Of a stretch of DNA of 64,000 nt, positions 36,865 to 48,421 are shown piece by piece. Under the pieces are notes generated by a model. It was not told where the DNA came from. It saw only the letters and a list, made by a program, of their open reading frames with translations, and made no database searches. The DNA lies in contig NW_023604861.1 of NCBI RefSeq assembly GCF_014898055.3, forward strand, positions 102,364,083 to 102,428,082, written 5' to 3'. Every line of letters starts with the position of its first letter. The first letter of the stretch is position 1. The DNA comes from Talpa occidentalis (lineage: Eukaryota > Chordata > Mammalia > Eulipotyphla > Talpidae). A program made the position numbers and the translations under genes.

Positions 36865-37825
36865 TTAGGACTAGTTCTTTCCTGTCAGACCTCAGGAAGA
36901 GACAGCTGCACTTACCTTTGCTGGCTGAATGAACATGGTTTGAATATCAACTGAATACCTGACCTTACTTAACTTCAATTCAAACAGGGACATCCTGGAA
37001 GAGGCTGCGTGAATACCAGGTAGGGTGACTGTTTGTCCAGGACTGAAAGATTTCAAATGTTGAGTGTTAAGTCAGGGATAGTCCTCAGCAAGGGGATGAT
37101 TGGCCATCAAGGGTGTGTGGGTAGCTGGAGGAGAGTAGGTGCTATGTTTAGTTATAATTTCACCAAAATAGAACTTCCTTTATGAACCCATCATCACTTA
37201 ATGAATTCCTATTACTACTGATGGTAGAAAAATTGAGTCTTTTCAGCAAAAGATAAATTCTCTCAGTCTTACATAAGATTTCTTAAGGATGTTCACTACT
37301 CCAGAATCTCCTCCTGCCCCCCCTCCTCTCTTCTCTCAGTGCTGCCCACCTGGGAGCTGCCCTTGAAGCCTGTTGACTTCCAAACGTTCAGTCTTGTCCC
37401 TGTCTCTTCTCTTCTGTCTGACTCCGACAAGCAGCGCTCTGTGCCTGTCCTCTGCAGGCTTTGCCTTCCACAGGAATAATCCTGGAGTCACCCCACCCAC
37501 TCATGCTGTTGTCACACAGTTCAGGACAAGGTTAGGGCATGGCCGGGAGTGCCTAGAAATGGTGTTAAAGGGATGGGTGTTTCCCAGCACAGGGCCTGCT
37601 GGAGCCCTTGCTGGGCCCTTTCTGAGCTTGAGCTCAGTGAAACTAGCTGTTTGTTTGGAAACCGCTCCTACTGATGTGGGTATAAAATCTCCCTTTTTTC
37701 CTTGGGTGTAGAATATCCTGATACCTTTCCTGTGTCACTGTTTTTTTCTATGATCCAAGCACTAGCTCTGGAGATTCTCAATCTTAAGAGTGCACAGGAT
37801 CTGCCACTTGGAAAACTCAGTAAGA
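36865..37825. other. Anonymous non-coding sequence
   Basis: The 112-codon open frame (37373-37711) begins with a non-ATG codon, is Ser/Leu rich and has no motif. I regard it as chance. Confidence 0.4.
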
Positions 37826-37840
37826 GGCAGCTTCCCAAGG

Positions 37841-38139
37841 GGTCTTCCTGGTGGTACAAGGGGTCAAGACTTAGCACTATGAAGCTATCAGCAGCCACTG
37901 CAGCATGAGTTCCATCCCTGGCCGGGGAACTAACTCACACGGCGCAGCAGACCTCTCCTGTCTCTCCTGCTGCTCCCCTCACCTGCTGTATTTCAGTAGA
38001 TCTGCCTGTTTTGCTCCCTACTCTGTCTCTGGTGAATCCTCTCACCCTCTCACACCTCTGGCCTGTACCCCAGTTCTTGTATACATAAATATATATATAT
38101 ATATTTACATAAATATATATATATATATATTTTTAAAAA
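37841..38139 (+). mobile_element. SINE with expanded AT tail
   Basis: Head 'ggtcttcctggtggtacaag'. The usual 'tatacataaataaataaa' tail has become two (AT)n tracts (38086-38133). The target duplication GC(A/C)GCTTCCCAAGG lies at 37828-37840 and 38142-38154. Confidence 0.93.
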
Positions 38140-38213
38140 GGCCGCTTCCCAAGGCCCCATTCTTGGCACAGTAGTCTGGGGCCAAAGTGTGAGAGACTGC
38201 CTCTATTCATCAC

Positions 38214-38556
38214 TGTGGTCTGAATGTTTGTGTCTCCCTGAAATCCATAGGTTGTAATCCCAACTACCAAAGATGACAGTGTTAGTGGGTGGGAGATAAC
38301 TTGGTCACAAGTCAGAGCCATCATCAATGGGATTAGTACATTTAAAGAAACCTAAATCTCCCCAGCTAGTTCCATCACGTGAGGGTATGTGTGCAACCCA
38401 GGTGTGTGCAACCCATAAGAGAGCCCTCACCTCACCATACTGGTACCCCCAACCTTGGACTTCTAGCTGCCAGAATAGTGAGAAATAAATTTCTGTTGTT
38501 TATAAGCTGCCCAATATGTGACTTTATGTCACAGTAGCGCGAATGGACTAAGATGT
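38214..38556 (+). mobile_element. MaLR-like solo LTR
   Basis: It starts TGTGGTCTGAATGTTTGTGT and includes 'atgggattagtaca'. It ends with 'gtgagaaataaatttctgtt' (AATAAA), 'gtttataagctgcccaatat' and 'gaatggactaagatg'. This is the common mammalian MST/MLT-type LTR pattern. A local repeat of 'gtgtgcaaccca' is present at 38388-38412. No internal sequence adjoins it. Confidence 0.8.
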
Positions 38557-38559
38557 TCA

Positions 38560-39240
38560 TTCTATGGATGTTCTGTGAGTGCTCAGGATACTGCTCTAGG
38601 AGCCTTGATAAAATATCATGAACGTAGTAGACAGTTTCCTGGGCTCACATAGCAGCTCACATCCTGGCAGGGAGACAGGCCATAGCAGGCAATGAACTCA
38701 CCTAGTACCCAAAGGCTCCATTAAGCAATATGATGATTCTGATAAATGTTGGCATGGAAACAGGAACAACAGATGCTCCCCCCTCAAAAAAAAAAAAAAA
38801 AGAGAGAGATTTGATTACTAAAATGTTTTTGCTATTACTTCCTTCCCTCCCTTCTGTCTTCTATCCTCAGATGTTGAGACAGTTAAGAGGAGACTGGTAA
38901 TGATTAAAAGTTTAAGCATGATGGCTTTCTCAGAAGCTGTCAATGTGATTTCTTCACTGCCCTTGTCATCTCTTATTCTAAATTTCCACAGAACCTCAGT
39001 GAAATGGTTTAAAGGACCAAGCACATGATCACCACCTTCAGGGCTCCTATTTGGATGTCACATGTATAAGATATGACCTCATAAATAGCCTGCATCTGAT
39101 ATCCTCATATCTTCCTCCAGTAAGAGACAACAATATTGTCTATTTTGAAAAGCCAGTTTATGGTTAACAAATCGCTGAGTTCAAAGAAAAAAGAGGCAAG
39201 AACCACCCTACTTAATCCAATACAAAGCAGCTTCTCTTAT
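38560..39240. other. Anonymous non-coding sequence
   Basis: An A15 tract followed by (AG)n lies at 38787-38808. Nothing else recognised. Confidence 0.4.
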
Positions 39241-39254
39241 ATTGTGTCATTTGC

Positions 39255-39410
39255 TCTTTTTCAGCACATCATTAACATCAACAATGCCCCTATTTGATGA
39301 CGAGAGGATGAAACAGGTCAGGTGACTTATTCAAGATCAAATAGCTCATAAGTAACTCAGTCTGTTCCCAACCCAGTCATCTCCTCAAAGCCCATGTTCA
39401 TCACCAGTCA
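39255..39410 (-). repeat. MIR fossil
   Basis: 'gacgagaggatgaaacaggt', 'gtgacttattcaagatcaaa' and 'tagctcataagtaactcagt' are the antisense MIR core. Confidence 0.7.
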
Positions 39411-39539
39411 TGAGCACATGTTCTTGAGCTTCCTATTATAACTGAGAGTCAGTTTTGGGTTCAGTTCTGATACTGCTGAAAGATGCTCAAATATTGAGAT
39501 TTGAACACCAGCTGTCTTGGTGTCTGAAGCTTTGTAATA

Positions 39540-39870
39540 GTCACCATCACTCCCAAATCTAGTAAAGCATTTTACTTCCTCTCATGGTTTTGTGGGATCA
39601 GCCAGGCAATTCTGCTGCACAAGATGGGGAGAGGGCTGGTAGGTTCACTGTGGTTCCCCTACATGGCTGGTGGAGTGGAGCAGACAGCTGGAAGGCTGGG
39701 CTTAGATGGCTCGCAGCACTGACAGGGCCTCTCTCTCCATGGAGTATCAGGCCCTTCTGAAACATCTTTCCACATCTGCTCTCCACCAAGGTAGCCAATT
39801 TCTTACACAGTTCTCAAAGTTCTTGAAAGTACAGAAGTGGAAGCTGCCACAAGTTTGTGAGGTGTTGAAT
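39540..39870 (+). repeat. Ancient LTR-like repeat, third copy
   Basis: 'tcagccaggcaattctgctg', 'ctacatggctggtgg', 'ggaaggctgggctt' and 'cagaagtggaagctgccaca' follow the same old repeat type as 23465-23940. Diverged, with approximate bounds. Confidence 0.4.
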
Positions 39871-40059
39871 AGAGCCGACGTACTACGCATCCTCTGTCTC
39901 CTGTGTGTCAATGACAACGGCTACAAAACAACCCCTCAAAGGGGAGTGCCAGAGTTTGCAGCCTTTTTTATCCACTGCAACATTCGGTATGGACTGCCCA
40001 TGTTCTCACTGACATTCTGCAAGGTGGAAAGTAAGATTTTTCTTTACACTGGAATCTAA
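39706..40059 (+). other. Unassigned 117-codon open frame
   Basis: ATG at 39706, stop TAA at 40057-40059, with an AATAAAG polyadenylation-like signal overlapping the stop. The conceptual product (start MARSTDRASLSMEYQALLKH) has no motif I recognise. A run LPQVCEVLNRADVLRILCLL could be helical. The first half overlaps an old repeat, and no second exon, Kozak context or paralogue is visible. Most likely a chance frame, but it is the longest non-transposon ORF with an adjacent poly(A) signal. Confidence 0.15.
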
Positions 40060-40064
40060 TAAAG

Positions 40065-40655
40065 TAAAGCAGTAAAAGAAGAGGTTTTGTTATCATTAAA
40101 AACATGGCCTGTTACAGATGGTGCAATTTTTTGTGACTTTTATTTTCTTCTTTACTAAACATTTTTTCATTTCATGAAATTTTTCAAGCCATCATTTTTA
40201 TAATGAGAAATAAAATGCCTTTTGCTGTTTTTTTAATTTATATATAAAAATTATATATATTAATTAATTTAATTATATATTAAATTAATATAATATATTA
40301 ATTTCCTTCCCTCACACACATACACGCTTCGTATCTTTTTAATTGTTTTCTGACTTGGACTGTGGCAGAGACTGTGGTCAACATAGATTACCATGTGCTG
40401 CCCTCATCCAGTCAGGTGACCTTGTACAGGATCCCACCAGCCACAAGGAGCTCTTTGTCATTCACAAAAGGGTTTGCACCTACTTGCATATCCTCCCACA
40501 TGACTGTTGGAGACTCACCATATATAAATATACTACTAGATGCAAATTTCTGGTGCAAAAATCTCCCACCTGTGCTGTATTGTCTGCTGTAGTGCCCAGA
40601 AGTGTCCCAAGAAAGAGTAGGTGCCAAATGTTTAAGGGGTTTTTTATCCCAGGTT
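40065..40655. other. Anonymous sequence with AT-rich tract
   Basis: A strongly AT-rich, partly palindromic tract (tta/aat/tat) lies at 40228-40303, followed by (CA)n at 40313-40325. No genes. Confidence 0.5.
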
Positions 40656-40663
40656 TTAATTTT

Positions 40664-40927
40664 TTTAAGATTTATTTATTCATGCATACAAGAACCGGGA
40701 TACAGGCCGATGCACGGGAGGATGAGAGCATTCACCAGAGACAAGGCAGGGAATAGAACAGGAAGACAGACCAAAAACACTGCTGAGGGGAGCAGCGGGC
40801 TAGGCAGGAGAGGTCTGCCGTGCCATGTGGGTATCTCACCGCTTGGCCGGGATGGAACCCACACTGCAGAAGCTGTGGACAGCTTCACAGCGCTGCGCTC
40901 AACCACCTGCTCCACCAGGGGAGGCCC
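40664..40927 (-). mobile_element. SINE
   Basis: Tail 'ttttttaagatttatttatt', head 'ctccaccaggggaggccc'. A possible imperfect duplication around TTAATT... lies on both sides. Confidence 0.92.
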
Positions 40928-40949
40928 TTAATTAATTTGTTTTTTAAGA

Positions 40950-41690
40950 GCAGAAAGTGAATTTTATTTTCCCCCAAATTATGTTCATTAAGGTAAACTG
41001 TATATCTGCTCCTGGAGTTATAAGTTCAAACCTCCACAAATGCATGTGCTTTCACACCCTGCCCACCACCTGTGCCCCAACAGTCCTCCATCATGTAGCA
41101 TTGGGTCCCCTCTCCCCTCCCTCCCCCATTCCCACCATGTCATGTTCCTTCTCTGGTTGCCTCAATTCTGCAGCCAAATGTTAAGAGTTTACTACTGGTT
41201 TTGTTTTGACTGATCCCTTGTTATGTTTTCCCATAGTCCACATATAAGTGAGACCATCCAGTCTTTCTGCTTCTGACTTATTTTGCTTAGCATTATCCTA
41301 TCCAGCTCCACTCATGTCACAAATTGCAGGAGTCCATTTATGTAGTTGAGTAACATTCCATCGTGTATATATACCACTTTTTTTCAGATCCACTCCTTTA
41401 TTCTTGGGCATTTAGGCTGTTTCCATAACTTAGTTACTGTAAATATGGCTGCAATCAACATATGAGCACACATATCCCTTTGAGTTAGTGTTTTTGCATT
41501 CTTTGGGCAGATACTTGGGAGTGGAATTCCTGGATAAAAAAGTAGATCCATCTTTAATACTTTGAGAAACCGCCGTACTGCATTTCACAGGGACTGGTCC
41601 AGTCTACATTTCTACCAAGTGTATGAGGGTTCCTTTTTCTCCTCATCCTTGCCAGTATTTGTTGCTTCTGGACTTTTTGATGTCATTCTC
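40950..41690 (-). mobile_element. Old L1 3' end, antisense
   Basis: 'agtgagaccatccagtcttt', 'taacattccatcgtgtatat', 'ttcttgggcatttaggctgt' and 'gggagtggaattcctggata' are the antisense ORF2 C-terminus of an older L1, with 3'UTR sequence before it. Many substitutions and no usable frame. Confidence 0.85.
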
Positions 41691-41962
41691 TTCTGCCATG
41701 CATATGCCTCACTGTCAGGCCATTCAAGTTAGTATGCAGTCTGTTGGAAGTGACATGGCCTTCTCCCTCCAGTCACCTGCTGTCATGGGTAGGCACTGAC
41801 TATGGCTTATGTAGTGTCTCCTCTCAATCATCCAACTTCCAAATCTACATACAAGATAATTCACTCATGCATTGATTGATAAATTCATTCAGCCATGCAA
41901 AAAAAAAAAAATCTATGAGAGCACCTATTTCTAAATGCATAGGTTTAAAAAGGAATCCTGTG

Positions 41963-42240
41963 GGGGCCTCCCTGGTGGTGCAAGGGCTTAAGCACAGCAC
42001 CGTAAAGCTGTCCACAGCCTCTGAAGCAGGAGTGATCCCCGGCTGGCCAGGGAGCAACCCACATGGCACAGCAGACCTCTCTTGTCTCATCTGCTTCTCC
42101 CCTCAGCAGTGTATTTTGGTCAGTCTGCCTGTTCTGTTCCCCACTCTGTCTCTGGTGAATCCTCTCACCCCCCACACCTCTGGCCTGTGCCCCAGTTCTT
42201 GTATGCATAAATAAATAAATCTTTAAAAAAAAAAAAAAGA
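41963..42240 (+). mobile_element. SINE, older subfamily
   Basis: Head 'gggggcctccctggtggtgc', 'cacctctggcctgtgcccc', tail 'tatgcataaataaataaatc' plus A14. Target duplication not obvious. Confidence 0.94.
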
Positions 42241-43735
42241 AGCTTGTAGAAATATGCTGAATTAGTTGAAAGCAGCTGAGGTTGGGAGCATTCGAACCAC
42301 ACCCTACAGATTATCTCGAGTTTTTCCAAGAACCAAAGATAACATCTTCCAAGCAGAAACATAATGCAGAGCTTCTACCAGTCTGGCTGCACAATTGCTC
42401 AGCCATCTCCATACAAATGATCAAGTTGTCACAATAAAATAAGAATGAGGAATGAGTGGGACTAATTGTACCGAGAGACAGGAAATAACAGCTCCTTCCC
42501 ATCCTCAGGTCAGGGGTTTGGGAAGCACCTCAGTTGCCAGTGAATAATCCAATTTCCTGCCAAGGAAGGACGCCAGAGTCCTGTCACCCCTGATTAGGAG
42601 CTCAAGGCTAATTAAACAGGAATGGCAACTTAGTTTTGCTGTGAAAACCAGTGAGCATGCTGGGACACTTCTGCCACAGGTTTCTGCAGCACAGGAAGGT
42701 CCCCTGGAAGCTGCTGTGGTCCAGGTTGTTACCTGATTTGGGTTCACCAGCAGGGGCTGTTCCAGGCTCTGGGGATGTCACTGACTATACCGTGAATTGC
42801 TGGAGTCACTCATCATTATTGCCTGTGACACTGTGGGAGTGGACAAAGCAGAGAAATTGCAGTCTTACCTTTAAAAAGGCTAAAATGTGGGTCACAGAAT
42901 GTTCCAGTTCAGGGGTTCTCTAACTTCAGCCTGCCTTGGAATCACTGGAGGTCACTGATTGCAAGGTGCCCCCTCTAGAGTAACACCTCAACACTTGGTC
43001 TTTCACACACATATTTTCCTCTTTCCTCCTCCTTTTCATTCATATGTTCTTTGATTTTTTTTTTTGGTTTTATATTAAGCTTTGTCTTTGTTTCCTGCTC
43101 CTGTACATTGCCTTCACTATATTTTCAATCTAATCCTTGATCATTCTTATTCTATTATTAAAACTTATTTCTACAAAGTTTCTTTTCCTCTGGTATATTT
43201 TGCTAGAAAAAATAATGATGTCTGCCCAGAAATGATTATCTTGTTTGTTTTGAAGCCAAGGATGTCTTTGGGTCAAATTGCATTCTTTAAATTTTCAGAC
43301 CTCCTTGATTTATTTGTTATAAAAACTTTGGAATCAGATTAGAAGTAGTTTCTTGGAAATGATGTCATGATTATTCCACATGCCTAACTCACACCAGGTG
43401 ATAACAGTTGGTTTTCCTGCTTTTTTTCTATTCAACCTGCTCTCGCCCCTGGAGACAAAATCCTAGACTTCCTTGTGAAGTCATGCGATATTATTTTGCA
43501 TCCTATCTCATTAAATTCCTCTAGTGAGCACCTCTTCAGTGGGACTGACTTCAGGGAGCTATTGGGATTTTGCAGGGAAAGTGCACATGAGAGCTAGTAG
43601 CTGACACTAAGGATTGTCTGGCTGGGTGCCCTCAGAGATATTTAGTGCTTTTTGATGTTTTCTAGTAATTAACAACGTAATAAAAGCACAACTCTGCATG
43701 TGAAAAACAACTTCCTCCCAGGAACTGTCGTTAAG
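42241..43735. other. Mostly anonymous sequence with a MER5-like scrap
   Basis: The stretch 42905-42955 ('caggggttctctaacttcag', 'cttggaatcactggaggtc') resembles a MER5 end. The rest is unassigned. Confidence 0.45.
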
Positions 43736-43741
43736 GCTGGG

Positions 43742-43980
43742 TTTTTTTTTTTTTTTTTTTTTTTAAAGATTTATTTATTTATTTATACAAGCTCTGGGTA
43801 CAGTCAGAAGCCCGGGAGGGTGAATTCACCAGAGCCAGAGCGGGGAGCAGAACAGACAGACTGACAAAATACACTGCTGAGGGGAGCAGCGGGTGAATCA
43901 GGAGAGGTCTGCATGCCATGTGGGACCCTCACTGGCGGCCGGGGATCGAACTGGCACTGCAGACGCCACCGGGGAGGCCC
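43742..43980 (-). mobile_element. SINE, young subfamily, internally deleted
   Basis: T25 tail. The body is normal to 'cactgcagacgccaccgggg', where about 35-40 bp of the tRNA-like part between the B and A boxes is missing. The target duplication AAGGCTGGG(T/A)TTT lies at 43732 and 43981. Confidence 0.94.
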
Positions 43981-43989
43981 AAGGCTGGG

Positions 43990-44935
43990 ATTTGGACCTC
44001 TGCCAGTTTTAGGAGAGAACAAGAATGTCAGAAGCATCATAGGATTAGCAGGGACCTCTCCCTTGGAATTGGAAGCTTCTGTAGGACTGAGATATGATAG
44101 CACACGGCAGCAATGCTGACTGGTTTCTGAGGATCTCTAGTTCTGTTCTGGATGCCATGAAGCTCTGTGACTTCATTAAGGGAGCAAGTTTCATGAGCTG
44201 ACTCATTTTTTCATGTTAGGGAACACTTTCTGTGAGCACATGCTTGGGAAGAAAATGCAAAATAGATGTGACTTTTCTACTGGTTTGCTGTCTGCTTGTA
44301 CTGCTAGCGTCTAGAATATATTTTTCTTCTGGGTAGTCACCTTCTCCCCGAAGGATACTTTGTTCCCCAGCGTTGCTGGGAAGGCAACTAGTAATGTCTC
44401 CTTGTGTGAAATACTGCCAGTTCCCTTTTAAATACAATTGCTGGAAAGTCTGACTGGTAAAGAGTAATTCCTCAGCTAATAGTGACACATGAAGAGACAG
44501 ACTTTACGTCTCAGGCTACTCTGGTCCGTGTGTTCTGGAAGGTACCAGAGCCGTTCAATAGGTATAAGCACTGCTGCTGATTTATTCAAGCAGTTTCCTC
44601 AAGTACCTAAACATAGAGTAACTAGTTGTTCAACAACTGCGATATATGCTAATGCTTTGTGAAAATAGAAATACCAATCAATATACACTTTAGCCAAATA
44701 TTTATTTTTGGTTTTTATCCTGCTGCTTAGCTCTTAGACCTTGTCAAACTTCCTTGAGACTCTGAATCTGTTTCTTTATCAGCAAAACTGAGATATAGCA
44801 GCTGTAATGTGAAATTCAAATAGGAAGGGTTGCTCCTGACCCAGAAAATTCATTTAAATGAAATACAAATTAAACAGAAAAATATTTACACAAAAGTGAA
44901 CCTGTCATGGACAATGCAATGAGTTTTCAGAAATC
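43990..44935. other. Anonymous non-coding sequence
   Basis: Nothing recognised. Confidence 0.4.
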
Positions 44936-45138
44936 AAGTTTTGGAAAAATGTTAAAATTTATTTTCCTGTGTATTTGGGCAGTTTCTAGTCTTGGATTAT
45001 AATATCTAGAGTTGCTAGGAATATTCTGGTATATTGATGAATAATTCTATAATTTTCTAATGGCTATTAGCCCAGGAGTGAGATTTCTGGGTTGTCCTGA
45101 TATTTCTGGGTAGGAAAGTGTCACACATTTTCTCAAAC

Positions 45139-45622
45139 TGTTGTAGAGCAACCCCGATACAAAACGGGGTGCCTGACTGTGGGTCCTCACCCGCGCGCTT
45201 AAAAGGACTTATCAATGCTCTACTGCAGGCACACGTGAAAGGTTAATAAAAGGTTTATTTACAAGGGAAAGGGAAATGAGGAAATGTACAGCTCTGGGAG
45301 AAAAGTGGGAGACAAAGTTTTAAATGAGTCCTACCCGATCCGCCGATCAGGAATCCCAAAATGGCGCTCTGAGAGCTGGCCGCCAGCCAGGAGCGGTGAA
45401 GCCAGGAGGCGAGCGATCGTGAGCCAGAGAGAGAGCAAGGCCCACGTGTTTGGTTTTTATATCCAACCTGGCTGCCCAACTCCACCCTCAGGTCCCAGCC
45501 ACCCTCCCCTTGGTGGTGATGGGATTTGTCTTTCCCAATGTCCTGATGGCTTTAGTCTGGAGTGGGGGTGGAGTCCACAAAGCCTGTATGAGATTATCTC
45601 AGGACATCCTTTCCCCCTAACA
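45139..45622 (-). mobile_element. Solo LTR, family A, copy 2
   Basis: Read on the minus strand it starts TGTTAGGGGGAAAGG and ends GCTCTACAACA. A TATA box lies at 45456-45461 and AATAAA at 45254-45259 (minus strand). Alignment to the 2182-2916 LTR covers both ends. A YY1-like AAAATGGCGC string sits downstream of the TATA box at 45358-45367 (plus strand). No internal retroviral sequence adjoins. Target duplication not clear. Confidence 0.87.
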
Positions 45623-45803
45623 AAAATTGTTTTACTAGTATCACTCCCAATAGGGATATTGCTCAGAATCATTAAAGAACATTTGCTGTTTTCTCTCTTT
45701 TTCACCATTCTGGCATTTGTGCCCATGGCATCTCATTCTGATTATAATTGTGCTTCCTTAAAGTTTATGAAACTGACCACTTAAAAAATATTTATTGGCT
45801 ATT

Positions 45804-46715
45804 TGCTGCACCTCCCCCTTGCAGTGACCCTTAGGGCTAATGGCTTGCGCCATGGTCCCTAGGTCCGGCTGGGCAACCAGCGCGCAGGGGGAGAACAGCA
45901 AAACCCCTTGAAGACATACCTGCTGCACCTCCCCCTGCAGTGACCTCTAGGAATCCCTAGGTCCGGCTGGGCAACCAGCGCACAGGGGGAGAACAGCAAA
46001 ACCGCCTGAAGACATAGATAAGACAGAAGCCTGTTGAAAGATAACGACCACCAGGAGCCACTACAGGAATGCTGTCTGCACGGAAACTTATCTCGCCTTC
46101 TCAAGGCCCACAAACTTTATTCTAATACAACTGTCTCTCTAAAATCTTTTCTCTTTCTCTGTCTAAAAGGTCATTGGTTTGCTGATTAAAAAATAACATA
46201 TGAAATCTAATAACTAGGCTAATTCAAATGAAACGTTACTAAACTCTGTGTATTAATAGAACTGTTAGCTTAATAACTTCTCTGTTGTATGCTTAGCCTT
46301 GTTAGCATTAATCTTAATGATAAAAATATTACATTGTGAAAGGTAAAATGCACCCATGTTAATTAATAGTAATTTAGTGGTAGTGAGTAGTTAAAACAAA
46401 AAGTAATCATATAAAACAAAAAGAAAAATTAATAGCCTAACTACTTAGGAATGCGCCTGGGTCCAGATGTAAATCACTGCCCTGTCAATGATAAGCTAAA
46501 CCTATAAGCAAGCTGATTTCTTCACTGATGTTCGCCATTCCTATGCCTTTAGAAAACATATATATACTGGTCACCAACTCAAATAAAATTACACTCAGAT
46601 TTTCACTCTTGAAGTGTGTCTATTTGTCATTTCTTTAACTGAATCCCTGACCACCCTGCGCAGTCTCTCAACCCTGAGACGGCCTCATCGTTCACTGCTG
46701 TGCAAGTCTGCGGCA
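45804..46715 (+). mobile_element. Solo LTR with perfect 6-bp target duplication (class II-like)
   Basis: It starts TGCTGCACCTCCCCC and ends GTCTGCGGCA. The flanks are GCTATT at 45798-45803 and again at 46716-46721. A 6-bp duplication is typical of ERVK/beta-like proviruses. A TATATATA run (46558-46565) and AATAAA (46582-46587) lie near the 3' end, as expected for the U3/R order. The first 215 bp contain a tandem duplication. The 912-bp length and absent gag/pol/env mark a solo LTR. It is inserted in an ancient L1. Confidence 0.9.
45805..46017 (+). repeat. Tandem duplication in the LTR U3
   Basis: Units at 45805-45919 and 45922-46017 share 'gctgcacctcccc', 'tgcagtgacc', 'ccctaggtccggctgggcaa', 'cagggggagaacagcaaaac' and 'tgaagacata'. 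The first unit has about 19 extra bases (gctaatggcttgcgcc...). Confidence 0.92.
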
Positions 46716-47510
46716 GCTATTTAAATATTTTCTTTGTTAAATGTCTGTTCAATCATTTGCTCATATTTTGAATGACTCATTGGTATTTTTGTTGTTGACT
46801 TGCAATTTTTAATATATTCTGGATAATAAGACTTTGTCAGATATGTCATTTGCAAATATCTTCTTCAATTCTGTGGATCACCTTCCATCTCTTGGTGTCT
46901 TGGATGAATAGATCTTGAGTTATCAGTAGTGTTTCTTTTATGGTTGGGATATTCTGTGTTTTGTTTAATAAATCTTTGCCTGCTCCAAGGTCATGAGGAT
47001 TTTCTTCTATTTTTTCTTAAAAGGTTTTATTGTTTTACCTTTTACATTTAGGTCTGCTGTCCATCTACAATTTATTTTCATGTATCTGGTAGGATAAATT
47101 CTCCAGCTTTATTCTTTTTCAAAGTCACCATTACCTTTTGTAGTCTATATTTCCATATAGATTTTAGAATCATTTGTCAATTCCTAAAAAACTTAACAGT
47201 GGCTTTGACTGAGATTCCTTTAAATTTGCAAATCAATTTGTGAAGAATTGACATCTTTACAACATTGAGTCTTTCAATAATTAAATATGAAATTAAATAT
47301 CCATTTAATTTTTCTTAACAGTTTTTATGATTTTTTCAGTGTAGATTTGCTTTTAGGTGATTGTTATTTTAATTAGATTACCATGTTGTCATTAAATTTT
47401 GTTCATTTATTATTTATTTGTCAATAGATAGAAAATTGTCATGCTTGAAACTTTTCGGGGATTTTTATAGAGATCTTTGATGGTTCTTTTTTCTCTCATT
47501 TTTGAAAAAT

Positions 47511-47930
47511 TGAGGGGGCCCCCAGTGTACTTCCCAGAGATTCAGAATTCCATGTTTCAGTGTTTGTTCCTTATCAATAAATACTTTGCCAAATGTCTTG
47601 AGGGGAAACAAGTTTTGTGCTTGAAAAAGGCCTTTCCTTCTATGAGGCTTTGATCTGTAATTACTTCAAGACTTCCCAAGATTTCAGTAGACATTTGCAG
47701 AAATTTCATCTTTCTTCTCCAGTTATCAGCCATACCCAGACCTTAACAAATGACTGATTTTGCAAATTGAGATCCCTCAAATTTCTAATCTGTCAAAATA
47801 GTCCCACACACCACTAAAAGCTTTGCTGGTTTCTTTATACCAACAAAGGCCCTTTGCTTGGCCCAAGAAATGTCTTCAGAAAAAAAAAAAAAAAAAGACA
47901 AAATCAGTAGCTCACATTCTAAATGTTCTC
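47511..47930. other. Anonymous sequence
   Basis: An A19 run lies at 47880-47896. Nothing else recognised. Confidence 0.4.
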
Positions 47931-47943
47931 TCTTGTCTGAATT

Positions 47944-48209
47944 TTTTTTTTTAAGATTTATTTATTTATTTATACAAGCACTGGGTACAGTCAGAAGCTT
48001 GGGAGGGTGGGAGAATTCACCAGAGCCAGAGCGGGGAACAGAACAGGCAGACTGACAAAATACACTGCTGAGGGGAGCAGTGGGCGTGACAGAAGAGGTC
48101 TGCCGCACCATGTGAGACTCTCACCGGCGGCCGGGGATCAAACCGGTGCTGCAGAGGCTGCAGGCAGCTTTGCAGCCCAGTGCTCAACCGCTGCGCCACC
48201 CGGGAGGCC
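47944..48209 (-). mobile_element. SINE, young subfamily
   Basis: Tail 'tttttttttaagatttattt', 'caagcactgggtacagtcag', head 'gcgccacccgggaggccc'. An approximate duplication TGAA(AA)TTTTT flanks it. Confidence 0.93.
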
Positions 48210-48421
48210 CTGAAAATTTTTTTTTATTCCTTGTTGCTTTCACAGCTCTCTGATGCTTTAAAAAATACAATTTCTTAAATTTATGCATTTTGTTCAATTA
48301 TTGTGGCAAGATCTAGTATATCTTTTATCTAGATAATTCTTCCCAGAAGTGGGAGTTCTTGACAATATTGAAAATAATTTCCCAACTGATTGTATAAATT
48401 CATGTTTCTCAATATTCTTTT

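Larger units (their letters stand above)
44940..47510 (-). mobile_element. Ancient L1 (antisense) interrupted by two LTRs
   Basis: Three pieces read in order as an old antisense L1. They are 44940-45138 ('ggagtgagatttctgggttg'), 45623-45797 and 46722-47510 ('ttttgttgttgacttgcaat', 'cttcttcaattctgtggatc', 'gaattgacatctttacaaca'). The gaps are exactly the two LTR insertions. Highly diverged, with no ORF. Confidence 0.8.

Noticed and set aside
45284..45784. 166-codon plus-strand open frame
   Set aside because: It starts at a non-ATG codon and crosses an antisense LTR into old L1 sequence. No motif.
45139..46715. A provirus with internal genes between the two LTRs
   Set aside because: The LTRs are of different families and opposite orientation. 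The 180 bp between them is old L1, with no gag, pol or env sequence.
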